The notes under the pieces: model-generated
Told to the model about the DNA's origin: nothing
Database searches by the model: none
What the model saw: the letters and a program-made list of their open reading frames with translations, nothing else
Assembly (NCBI GenBank): GCA_963971535.1
Contig: OZ020594.1
Location: forward strand, 116,285,127-116,349,126
Origin: Notolepis coatsorum
Lineage: Eukaryota; Chordata; Actinopteri; Aulopiformes; Paralepididae
Length of the DNA: 64,000 bases
Direction of reading: 5' to 3'
Translations under genes and position numbers: made by a program
In this document: positions 37,468 through 46,966 of the stretch, piece by piece
Position numbering within the stretch: the stretch's first letter is position 1
Layout of the letters: every line of letters starts with the position of its first letter

Positions 37468-40400
37468 ATGATGAACACTCCACGAAACGATCCTCCTAAC
37501 CAACGCCCGCAGCGCGAACGACGGCTCCCTCAGTACTTAGAGGCCTACGCTGTCAGTCAACAACCTAGTCTTCTACTAACAGTAAACGCGGTAAAACTAG
37601 AAAGTAAAAGTATGTCTAACCCCAACGCCCAGACTACCCCGACCATAGAGGCCCCTACGGGCTCTAATGTAACTGACCAAGTTCACGGTGGGGACCAGTG
37701 GGAACCAGACATGACTTCACACCCCGCCAGTACTGAAGAAGTAGTCCCCGATGAGTCCCGGGAGGAATACAACGCTACCGAGAGAGAACTTGGCACGGAA
37801 GAAGACGGGGAGAGCACCGTGGAGATAGAGCTCCAAGGCTCCGCAAGGAGTACCCCGAGGGAAGGCTCCCCTATACAACCGCCTTCTCCCAGCGAGGCAG
37901 AGAGGACCCCACAGCAGGCCTTCCTCATCAGCCTGAACGCCGCTGCTGAACGCGACCGACTGCAGATCCAGCAGCGAAGCGAACACGAGCAGATACGTCT
38001 AGAAATAAGACGCATTCAGATGGAAGAGAATGTGGCCCGAGAACGAGCCGGTGCTCAACGGGACGCAGCGCGCGACAGACAGCAGTCGCAACTAATAGAA
38101 CAGCTGATCAGACGGACAACACCCTCTCCCTCCGCCAGAGGCTCCAGGAACTCGTCTAGACACACCTCCAGGGCGGCATCCCCTAGCCGAGTAAACAACC
38201 CTGAACTTGACCAACAGACGAGGTCTATACCCCCCACAGACCACCTCCCCCCACCGGTCCAAGCGAGACCTAGCAACCGGGAAGGAGCAGCATATCCTGT
38301 GGAGAGGCTAAACCAGAGACTACAAGCACTGGATGACCTAACTGAAGACGAAGAGGAAGAGGAGGAGAACCACGCCCGAAGACAGCACAGTACTCTACCG
38401 GACCAGGAGGTCCGGTACAGCCCAGGCTATACTCCCGCGGAGCTGCGCTACAGACCCCCGACTCTATACACGGGTGAGCACGACGCACGACCCGCACCGA
38501 GGAACAGCACCTGGACAAGCGGGCCATGGTACACTGCCGGTACCAGCCCATACCAAGGAGCGGGAGGAGACTCGCCTAGGAGGCCTCTCCCCCAACGCTC
38601 GCCGATGTATCCACAGTCAGCGTCATACATTGGCACGCCTATGGTACCCGACTTCACCCAAGAGAACCGGGCCCAGTATACAGAACTCCGCATGTGTCTG
38701 GAGACCATGTTGGTGGATGTATTGGATGAACGCCACAAATACGCCATCCTACTGAAGCACTTAAAGGTGCCCCGCGCACATAATATAGCGCTCGCCTACG
38801 CGACTTCCACCACCCCATACACAGCAGCGCTGGTAGCATTGGACCAGAGGTATGGGCGCATATGGGATTACGTGATCCAGGAGATCCGACACATCGACCG
38901 CTTACCCCCAGCAATAGACAATCGAGCACTGGATGACCTGTCCATCAGAGTGCAGTCCCTGGTAGGGATGTTGGGAGCGCAAAGAGAGAAGGGGAGGCAT
39001 GAACTTTACGCCAACTCAAATGTGGAAAGGATTCTGGAGAAGCTGCCGCCCGCTCGTCAGGAGCGCTTTAGGCGGCAGAGGGACCACAGAGACCCGAATG
39101 GCCCCGAACCGAACCTCCTCGATCTAGCAGACTTCCTGGCGAGAGAAGTCAGCAGCCTACGGCTAGATACATTCGGACGGAGCACCCCTGGCTCCAGAGA
39201 AGGAACCAGACGACTAAATGATGGAAGAAGATCGGTGACCGTGATGCACCAATCGGAGTCAGTACCGAGCAGCAGGAGCCACAGTACCCCCTCCAGAACG
39301 GAGAAGTGGAAGATAGTGTGCCCCTACTGTGAGAAAGAACACTGGCTAGCGCAATGTGACTCCTTCCCCAAGCTGAACGCGGAGGAAGCCAGTCAATGGA
39401 TAAAGTCCAACAAGCGCTGCTTTCGCTGTGCGCGCTCACACATGGCAGCCGAATGCCGCTTAAAGAAAAGGTGCACCAAGTGCGATGGAGCCCATCTGGA
39501 CATACTTCACGACAGTAACAGACGGCGCCCTTCACCCGCACCATCCAGCCGCAAAGCGAGCGTCATGTACATCGATCCCGCCAGCAGCAGTGGAGCCCGA
39601 GTACTCCTAAAAGTAGTGCGTGTGACACTAAGCTACCAGAATAAAGTCCTGGACACTTACGCCGTCCTCGATGACGGGTCAGAGAAGACCCTGCTGCTCG
39701 CCTCCGCTGCGGCCCAGCTAGGGCTGCGGGGAAGCGAAACCCAAATGACAATTCGGACAATAAGACGAGATTTGAAGACGATAAAGGGCGAGAATGTCTC
39801 ATTCTCTATCGCAGCAAGCGGCCAGCCTGAGCGACGGTACCAGATTGCAGACGCTTTCACCAGCCAAGAAATAGGACTGTCGCGGTACACATACCCCGTC
39901 GCCAAGCTGATGGAGAAATATGCACATCTGCGCAAGTTACCGATCCCGCTCATAGACAATGCTATGCCGACCCTGTTGATAGGCTCCGACCATGCAGACC
40001 TCATTGTCCCGATAGACCGGGTTCATACCGGACCCCGAGGCTGTCCTGCAGCAGTCGAGACCCGTTTGGGATGGACTCTCCAAGGCCCGCTCGCCAAATC
40101 TCTCAACCGAAGTACAGCCACTAGATGTCTCCACTCCCGAGTCACAGAGGGAGAAACCGCACTCCTGCAACACGTAGAGCGGCTATGGACCTTGGAACAA
40201 ATGCCCTTTAAGAACGGAAAGAAAGACATTCGCTCTAAAGATGACATTTACGCCATTCACCTCCTCGAGACAGGGACCAAGAGAGTCCCGGTCAACGGCG
40301 TGTTGAGATACGCCACGCCACTCCTGCGGCGAGAAGGAATGCCTACTTTCCACGCCAAGACAGACGCCACAGAACGGTACCTGCTGAACACGGAGCGGCG

Positions 40401-43400
40401 CTTAGCCAAGAACCCCGCCCAAGAGAGTGTATACCGCGCTGAGATTGAGAAGCTCATCACAGCGGGACACGTCACAAAGATGGACATTAAAGAGGCTGAC
40501 CAGACCACTGAATCGTGGTACGTGCCCCACCACAAGGTCCATCACAACGGTAAAGACCGCATAGTATTTAACTGCAGCTACCAGATCGGATCCCAAAATC
40601 TGAATAAAGAGTTACTGCCCGGTCCCACACTCGGCCCCTCCCTACTCGGCGTTCTACTCCGCTTCCGCCAGGAAAAGGTGGCCATCAGCGGGGACATTAA
40701 AGGAATGTTCCTGCAGGTGAGATTAGTAGAGGCGGACAAGCCCCTGTTACGGTTCCTATGGAGAGAGAAGCCAGGAGATGAGCACCCAGCCATCTACCAA
40801 TGGGAAGTCCTCCCCTTCGGAACGACGTGCAGCCCCTGCTGTGCTACATTTGCACTACAGAAACATGTAGCAGAGGACCCAGCAGCGGACGAAGAGGTCC
40901 GACACAGCGTAAAGAACAGCTTCTACGTAGACAACTGTCTACAAAGCCTTTCAACCCAAGAAGAAGCCGAGGCTCTCCTGATTAAACTCCGCGCCTCATT
41001 GATCAAAGGCGGCTTTGATCTCAGGCAGTGGGCCAGCAGCGATCCGCAAGTACTGCGCAGCCTCTCCTCCGAGGACAAGGCAGCCAGCAGCGAGACCTGG
41101 ATGGCTACAATCCCGGGAGAAGCCCAGGAGATGACCCTGGGATTGGTGTGGCGATTCAAAACAGATTCGCTTCACTACAGACACAAGCCCCTGACTACGG
41201 AGCAGGGAAGGCCGGCGGCGGCGCCGACCACCAGACGGAGTGTGTACACAACACTCGCCCGACAATATGACCCGCTAGGATGTATTCTACCGTACACCAC
41301 CAGGGCAAAAATGATTGTACGAGCATTGTGGGACAAGGACCAGGGCTGGGACGACCCCATTCCCGCACACCTTGCATCCACCTGGAGAGAGTGGGAGATG
41401 GAGCTCCACTCACTCCCAGGCGTTAATATGCGCCGAAGCTACTTCCCACCCACGGTGAGGCCAGAGACATGTAAAATGGACTTACACGTCTTCAGTGACG
41501 CCTCAGAGGTCGCATACGGATCAGTAGCCTACTTGCGGGCCCAAGACCAGGGGGGAGAGATCTACACAGCATTTGTCCTCGCCCGCTCGAGAATAGCCCC
41601 ACGCAAGCAACAATCTATCCCACGTCTAGAGCTCTGCGCAGCCCTAGCCGGAGCGCACCTAGCCACGCTCATCCAACGTGAGCTCACCATACCGGTGTCT
41701 AGAACAATCCTGTGGTCAGATTCCACGACGGTACTCGCCTGGATCAAATCGGACTCATGCAAGTACAAAGTCTTCGTGGGAGTCAGAGTCACCGAGATTC
41801 AAGACTTAACCGAAGAGTTAACCGGAGAAACAGAGTGGCGCTACGTTGATACAAAACAGAACCCAGCTGACGTCATCACCCGGGGGATCCCCCTGGATGA
41901 CCTCACCCATCGCAATGTCTACAGTGACGGCCCCGCATTCCTAAGACTCCCGGAAGGACAGTGGCCCATGCCTATCCCGAGGGAAGCAAGTCCAGAGGAG
42001 GTGGAAAATAAGAAGTCTGTGTTCTGTGGATTGAGCACCGTAGCCTCCACCGACCCTAACATAGACGATTGCACGTCCATAGAGAGTGCACAACAAAGAA
42101 CATTCCTGCGGTACCACCCGGAGTGCAAGTCCCCCGCTGATATGTCAGCAGCTAACTACGAGGAAGCAGAATTGCTTCTACTGCAGCGAGCCCAGAGAGA
42201 CTCGTTCCCCGATGAATTGGCCTGTCTACAGGGAGGAAAGCCCGTCCCATCCGACAGCAGATTAATTCATCTGGCCCCCGAGAGCGACGCTCATACCCTC
42301 ATCAGAGTGGGTGGTCGCCTACGCAGAGCCCCCAATCTACCGGATGACATTAAATACCCGATCGTATTGAACAGCCGACACAAGGTCACAGAGCTGATTA
42401 TAAAGAAATACGATGAGGATGTACATCACGCAGGAGCAGAAAGAGTCTTCGCGGAAATCAGACGTCGTTACTGGATCCTACAAGGAAGAGAGGCGGTACG
42501 ACGCTTCCAGCGAACATATCTAGACTGCCGCAAGTGGCGCGCGCAGCCCAGCATACCAAGGATGGCTGACCTTCCTCCATGTCGCCTCCGAATCGGTGAC
42601 AAGCCATTCCGCTCAACGGGTATGGACTGCTTTGGCCCGCTGCACATAAAGAAAGGAAGAGGAACCGAGAAGCGGTGGGGTATTGTATTCAAATGCATGA
42701 CCACCAGAGCGATACACATCGAGCTTCTCCCGACCATGAGCACAGACTCATTCCTTATGGCCTTCCGTAGATTCACATCACGGAAAGGAAGACCGTCTAC
42801 CCTATTGTCCGATCATGGGACAAACTTCAAAGGCGGCGAAAGAGAGCTGAGAGAGAGCTTCCAAGCTATGGGCCCAGAACTTAAGACCCACCTCGCTCCA
42901 GCACAGGTTGATTTCCAATTCAACCCCCCAAACGCACCCCACTTCGGTGGCACTTGGGAACGAGAAGTGCGCTCCATAAAGACAGCCCTGTACGCAGTAC
43001 TTGGGGCCCAGACTGTGGCGGAAGAAGTCCTAATGACAGTCCTCACGGAGATTGAGGGAGTACTTAACTCGAAGCCCCTCGGATATGTCTCCAGTGATGT
43101 GGCGGATATCGACCCAGTTACCCCCAACACACTCCTGATGGGGCGGCTAGATCCTGCATTACCCCAGACAATGTACCGGCCTGAAGAAGCGAACGGCCGA
43201 CGAATGTGGAGGTACAGCCAAGTATTAGCCGACAAGTTTTGGAACAGTTTCCTACTGCACTACCTACCGTCTCTACAGACCCGCCAGAAGTGGGTAAAGG
43301 AGAGAGACAATTTGACAGAAGGAACAGTCGTCATGATTATTGATCAATCACTGCCCAGAGCTATGTGGCCGGCCGGCCGCGTAAGCAAAGTGATCACCGG

Positions 43401-43533
43401 TGCCGACGGCAAGGTCCGAGCAGCTGAAGTGCTCGTCCAGGGTCGCACTTACACCCGTCCCGTGGCGAGGCTCATAGAACTGCCTCGACTCCCAGACACA
43501 ATCGATGATGACCATGACCCTACAACCCTATGA
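37468..43533 (+). CDS. BEL/Pao Gag-Pol polyprotein, intact
   Basis: I place the start at the ATG of the MMNTPRNDPP reading; upstream codons are open but lack an ATG. This gives about 2,021 residues in one frame. The N-terminal third is a charged, proline- and glutamine-rich Gag with a helical RNA-binding part. It ends in Cys/His clusters at about 618-685 (CPYCEKEHWLAQC, CFRCARSHMAAEC, CTKCDGAHLDILH). An aspartic protease follows (DDGS 735-738). The RT has catalytic D1076 and YVDN 1153-1156, where YVDD is the textbook form. RNase H shows D1344, E1388 and D1418. Integrase shows HH 1653-1654, one Cys (1687), and D1720, D1782 and E1831. In many relatives the integrase zinc finger has Cys-x2-Cys; here the first position is Tyr1684. 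No stop or frameshift occurs. Confidence 0.95.
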   Translation: MMNTPRNDPPNQRPQRERRLPQYLEAYAVSQQPSLLLTVNAVKLESKSMSNPNAQTTPTIEAPTGSNVTDQVHGGDQWEPDMTSHPASTEEVVPDESREEYNATERELGTEEDGESTVEIELQGSARSTPREGSPIQPPSPSEAERTPQQAFLISLNAAAERDRLQIQQRSEHEQIRLEIRRIQMEENVARERAGAQRDAARDRQQSQLIEQLIRRTTPSPSARGSRNSSRHTSRAASPSRVNNPELDQQTRSIPPTDHLPPPVQARPSNREGAAYPVERLNQRLQALDDLTEDEEEEEENHARRQHSTLPDQEVRYSPGYTPAELRYRPPTLYTGEHDARPAPRNSTWTSGPWYTAGTSPYQGAGGDSPRRPLPQRSPMYPQSASYIGTPMVPDFTQENRAQYTELRMCLETMLVDVLDERHKYAILLKHLKVPRAHNIALAYATSTTPYTAALVALDQRYGRIWDYVIQEIRHIDRLPPAIDNRALDDLSIRVQSLVGMLGAQREKGRHELYANSNVERILEKLPPARQERFRRQRDHRDPNGPEPNLLDLADFLAREVSSLRLDTFGRSTPGSREGTRRLNDGRRSVTVMHQSESVPSSRSHSTPSRTEKWKIVCPYCEKEHWLAQCDSFPKLNAEEASQWIKSNKRCFRCARSHMAAECRLKKRCTKCDGAHLDILHDSNRRRPSPAPSSRKASVMYIDPASSSGARVLLKVVRVTLSYQNKVLDTYAVLDDGSEKTLLLASAAAQLGLRGSETQMTIRTIRRDLKTIKGENVSFSIAASGQPERRYQIADAFTSQEIGLSRYTYPVAKLMEKYAHLRKLPIPLIDNAMPTLLIGSDHADLIVPIDRVHTGPRGCPAAVETRLGWTLQGPLAKSLNRSTATRCLHSRVTEGETALLQHVERLWTLEQMPFKNGKKDIRSKDDIYAIHLLETGTKRVPVNGVLRYATPLLRREGMPTFHAKTDATERYLLNTERRLAKNPAQESVYRAEIEKLITAGHVTKMDIKEADQTTESWYVPHHKVHHNGKDRIVFNCSYQIGSQNLNKELLPGPTLGPSLLGVLLRFRQEKVAISGDIKGMFLQVRLVEADKPLLRFLWREKPGDEHPAIYQWEVLPFGTTCSPCCATFALQKHVAEDPAADEEVRHSVKNSFYVDNCLQSLSTQEEAEALLIKLRASLIKGGFDLRQWASSDPQVLRSLSSEDKAASSETWMATIPGEAQEMTLGLVWRFKTDSLHYRHKPLTTEQGRPAAAPTTRRSVYTTLARQYDPLGCILPYTTRAKMIVRALWDKDQGWDDPIPAHLASTWREWEMELHSLPGVNMRRSYFPPTVRPETCKMDLHVFSDASEVAYGSVAYLRAQDQGGEIYTAFVLARSRIAPRKQQSIPRLELCAALAGAHLATLIQRELTIPVSRTILWSDSTTVLAWIKSDSCKYKVFVGVRVTEIQDLTEELTGETEWRYVDTKQNPADVITRGIPLDDLTHRNVYSDGPAFLRLPEGQWPMPIPREASPEEVENKKSVFCGLSTVASTDPNIDDCTSIESAQQRTFLRYHPECKSPADMSAANYEEAELLLLQRAQRDSFPDELACLQGGKPVPSDSRLIHLAPESDAHTLIRVGGRLRRAPNLPDDIKYPIVLNSRHKVTELIIKKYDEDVHHAGAERVFAEIRRRYWILQGREAVRRFQRTYLDCRKWRAQPSIPRMADLPPCRLRIGDKPFRSTGMDCFGPLHIKKGRGTEKRWGIVFKCMTTRAIHIELLPTMSTDSFLMAFRRFTSRKGRPSTLLSDHGTNFKGGERELRESFQAMGPELKTHLAPAQVDFQFNPPNAPHFGGTWEREVRSIKTALYAVLGAQTVAEEVLMTVLTEIEGVLNSKPLGYVSSDVADIDPVTPNTLLMGRLDPALPQTMYRPEEANGRRMWRYSQVLADKFWNSFLLHYLPSLQTRQKWVKERDNLTEGTVVMIIDQSLPRAMWPAGRVSKVITGADGKVRAAEVLVQGRTYTRPVARLIELPRLPDTIDDDHDPTTL

Positions 43534-43641
43534 CTTTGTGAAGTTGACTGACCCCTACAGCAAACCCTTATGTGTAAATAGACAACGCGATTAATCTGTC
43601 TCTGTTTAACTGATTAGGTCTGGGACCAATCAGGGGGTGGC
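43534..43641 (+). other. BEL 3' non-coding region with polypurine tract
   Basis: About 108 bp lie between the gag-pol stop and the 3' LTR. CAGGGGGTGGC at 43631-43641 directly precedes the LTR TG and is the likely plus-strand primer. Confidence 0.75.
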
Positions 43642-45073
43642 TGTTGTGAAGGGCCAGATTAAACCGAATATATATATTTATTTATATATATATATTTAAT
43701 TGTATTTGTATATTCTCTAATATTCCCTGATATCCCTTGTATATTCCTTGTACAATATGCATTGAATATCCATTCTAGCCTACTGAACATCCCATAATAG
43801 TCTCCATTCTACTATTGGTCGAGACCTTGGTGCCAGGCTGCCATACCCCTCAGACCCAGTTCAAACGTACCGCTCCACATGTACGAACAAGTCCTAGTTC
43901 CGCGTAGGAATCTGACTACCGCACCACTAATGGGACTATTTGTTCATAGTGCGTATATATACTGCGCTACTAAAGTAGGACTTCCTTTTCAGTCCAGTTT
44001 CTTACCCTCCAATAGAGTCACAGACGTAAAGCCTCCCCGCGACGCCACGTGTGGGAGTAAGGCCAAGTTCGCCTACCATCGGTATTGAGACATCGTGTAT
44101 ATTAATATTTGAATAGTCATATTTGGCACTATATCGTCGAGTTGGACGTAGTCTATTAAGCTAATAATAGTCTGTTAATATATAGTGCTTCGTGCGGTGA
44201 GAATACTACCGTAGTCAGTACCCCATCGTTTCGGGCAGAGAACTGGCTGCTTACCCAGGGTGGTTGACCCCACGTGAAGCTGCACCCGAGGAGCCCCAGA
44301 GCCGACGAGCGAGTGGACCTGTATACCGGATTATTCTACCGACGACAGCCCGCCTTCCCAGGCACGGATTATGCTTTGTATACATTGATTATTCCATGGA
44401 TAAAGACCCCCGACACTGCCGTGTGTTGGAACCCCCCCCCCTGGAGAGGACGCAAGGTGAGGAGACGCTCTGCAAGACGAGGTCGCTTCACGTCTCTCCT
44501 CCGTGGACCGGATGACGCCGGCCCACAAAGAGTCCACCTGCTTTCATCTGTGGTCCAAGGATCGCCGGCGCATTGAACGGCACTACAGTGGGTTCACCTG
44601 GGATACCCTTGGCCGGATGAGGCAGCCGGATTCTACCCCCCCCCCTTCCTACTCCTGTCGGCTTACAAGCGACCGGATTAACCCCCTCTAGTGTATCCAG
44701 TATATAATCATTAAAGTATCATTGCTGTTATTCCTTAAACTATTCCAGGTCGTATATGTACCACCTGCGCCTTCAGAGATTGGACATTCTCTATTGATAT
44801 ACCGACGAATACTCTTGCCATAAAAGTGCATACTAATTCCATTCATAAATGTGATTGATTTGATTAAGTGCTTGCTCTACACACCATCGCTGTGTAGAAA
44901 TAAAGACCTATTTCTAATTCGTACATTTGTGTTGGATCCGTTTCATCTACGTGACAGTGTTCATCATAATATATTTATGCCGTGTACTGGGTGGCCGAAT
45001 ATTAAGTACAAAGGTAGTGGTAGTAAGTATCATATCTAGTAATACAGTCAGGGAATTGTACCCCTCAGTTACA
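43642..45073 (+). repeat. BEL 3' LTR
   Basis: It is the same as the 5' LTR line by line, except for 10 C in the C run at about 44636-44645 and the terminal CAGTTACA. It ends CA at 45073 and is followed by the CTACC duplication. AATAAA lies at about 44899. Confidence 0.93.
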
Positions 45074-45165
45074 CTACCTATTCAAGTTTGAAGAAATTAA
45101 GGGTGACAGCAAAAGGTTATGAAGAACCTTTAATGAAGTCATGGGAAAAGATAACATGAAAAAGA
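45074..45165 (+). pseudogene. LINE fragment continuing past the BEL insertion
   Basis: After the CTACC duplication the frame reads YLFKFEEIKGDSKR, then FNEVMGKDNMKKTPS. This continues the linker broken off at 35968. Joining the two sides across one CTACC gives a coherent LINE reading, which supports the BEL boundaries. The plus-strand L1 begins near 45166. Confidence 0.7.
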
Positions 45166-45311
45166 CTCCCTCGGCTTCCGTAGGGAGAGGCAAACGAGAT
45201 GGCTGCTTGAAGTTATAGCTCCCGACGGTCAATTAAAATAACCTCTCCAAATTCAGAAGAAAAGCTAAAACAATAATGAAATACTCGGAAATGAGTGAGA
45301 GGACATAAACA

Positions 45312-46380
45312 ATGAGTCGAAAGAGTCAAAGGAATCGTAAAAAACAGGAGAACGACGACGAAAACGGTGAGATGGACGAAGTAAGACTAGCTAACATGGA
45401 TGAAGATGGCGACGGTGAAAATACGAGTGAAACAATTCAAGAGGGACTAGCCAACATTAGCAGAGAGATATGCAACCTTAAGACAGAACTGAAGAACGAT
45501 TTGAAAACGACACAAGAAGAATTAAAGACAGAACTGATGACAGAACTCAAAGATTTTAAAAAGGAAATTAATCAAGAACTGAGAGCTAACGCACTACAAG
45601 CCCAATCACAAAGCACCAGAATACACAAGGCGGAGGCACGCATCGGAGAAACAGAAACATATGACAGTCAAGGAAATACTCCTCAAGTCTTTGGAACAGC
45701 AGAGAGCCATGCAAGAAGCGCTAACGGACATGGAAGGGAGGTCCAGAAGAACAAATATGCGCATCTATAACGTACCGGAGGGAACGGAGAAAGACTGCCC
45801 TCTCCCGGAGTTTATTGATAAACTGCTAAGAGCTGAGCTCTCACTACCGACAGATACCGACCTGCAGATCCAGCATTAGATCAAAAGCCAGGACCCGATG
45901 CACCACCTAGGTCGATTATAGTAACCTTCCTCCAATTCACTACCAAAGAGATGGTCATCAGTAAAGCCTGGCAGAAGAAGATCGAGATCGAGGGCAAACG
46001 CTTGTTGTTACCATGACTACGCGACGGCGGTGATGCAGAAGAGAAGGGAATACAGCGGCATCAAAAGGGCACTGAAAGGAAAAGGGATTCGGTTCCAGAC
46101 ACCCCTCGCTAAGATCCGAATCCACTGGGACTCCGGCACACGCACATATGACAGCGCTGAGGAAGCCGCACAGGATCTGAAGAAGAGAGGAGTCGCTGTG
46201 GAGGAACCGGCCCACCGTGCTGCTAGAACGGAACAGGACGAGCGACTACAGCGAGGACAACCGTGGCAGCGCGCTGGAAGGAAGGAGAGACACCCGGGAG
46301 ACGCGAGCGAGAGGGAGAGAGGAACAGCCCAACGAGCAAAGAACAGACTGCAGGACTTTCAATGTACCACCAGCAAATAA
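45312..46380 (+). pseudogene. L1 ORF1 (coiled coil, RRM and C-terminal domain), frameshifted
   Basis: The start is ATG at 45312 (MSRKSQRNRKK). An acidic N-terminus leads to a coiled coil with repeated KTEL/KDF units (KNDLKTTQEELKTELM). After a frame change near 45655 the RRM-like part reads MEGRSRRTNMRIYNVPEGTE, and a stop lies at 45879. The C-terminal domain resumes at 46030 (MMQKRREYSGIKRALKGKGI, then RFQTPLAKIRIHW). All three ORF1p domains can be recognised, so this is a full-length but dead ORF1. It gives a contrast to the minus-strand L1 at 1-5.5 kb, which lacks the coiled coil. Confidence 0.85.
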
Positions 46381-46759
46381 ATCTCAGGGTGAGAAATACA
46401 TAGCCTAATAAGACTGGTGAGTTAATTTAACGTGAGTAGCCTGCCCGAATATGTCTAAGGACTATGGGCTGTATTGTGTTGTTTTGACTCGCTTAAAATT
46501 AACGTTAGACGTTCCGAGTTTTTGTTGGATCTAATTAGGACTAGCTGTAAGCTATTCAGGTGAACGCTGAATAGCCCCTTGACTCAAATGACTGGATGAC
46601 TTAGTCTCTCTTTTTATAGTTTAACAAACGCCACTTGATTATTGAAAGACAGACGAGAGTCACTCAGGCACGCTGTAGGTAGACTAGACACTTTCTCTTT
46701 TATTTTATAGCTCCTTTTTTTCACGGGGGCCTGCACTTGAGTGGAGCCTATCCCCATAT
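46381..46759 (+). other. L1 inter-ORF region
   Basis: No coding motif is seen. ORF2 endonuclease sequence would be expected soon after this point but is absent. The region ends at the small hAT-type element. Confidence 0.4.
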
Positions 46760-46816
46760 TAGGGATGTCCCGATCAATTTTTTTTAGCATATTTTTTATA
46801 AAAATAAAAAATAAAA

Positions 46817-46861
<45 letters not shown>

Positions 46862-46958
46862 TTTTATACCAAAAACGATCGATATCGGATCGGTATCGGC
46901 CGATATGGCTCAAGACGATCGGTGATCGGTGGCAAAAAACGTGATCGGGGCATCCCTA
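46760..46958. mobile_element. Small hAT-type MITE at an L1 deletion
   Basis: The termini are TAGGGATGTCCCGATC and GATCGGGGCATCCCTA, inverted. The ~199-bp body includes an (AT)n run at about 46820-46857 and GATCGATATCGGATCGGTAT. The 8 bp on either side (CCCCATAT and GTACTTCC) do not match, so no target duplication is left. It has no coding capacity. Confidence 0.75.
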
Positions 46959-46966
46959 GTACTTCC

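Larger units (their letters stand above)
35969..45073 (+). mobile_element. BEL/Pao LTR retrotransposon, apparently complete and young
   Basis: It has two LTRs of 1,434 and 1,432 bp starting TGTTGTGAAG, a tRNA-Arg-type primer site, one long gag-pol frame and a purine-rich tract before the 3' LTR. The 5-bp target duplication CTACC (35964-35968 and 45074-45078) flanks it. The LTRs appear identical by eye except for a C run (12 against 10) and one base next to the 3' boundary, so the insertion is recent. The domain order (Gag, protease, RT, RNase H, integrase) and the DDGS protease motif identify BEL/Pao. No envelope gene follows pol. Confidence 0.95.

Noticed and set aside
37683..43235. Many minus-strand ORFs of 60-140 codons across the BEL element
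   Set aside because: They are antisense shadows of the gag-pol frame with no recognisable domains and no independent support.
43534..43641. An envelope-like gene after BEL pol
   Set aside because: Only about 108 bp separate the pol stop from the 3' LTR, with no open frame.
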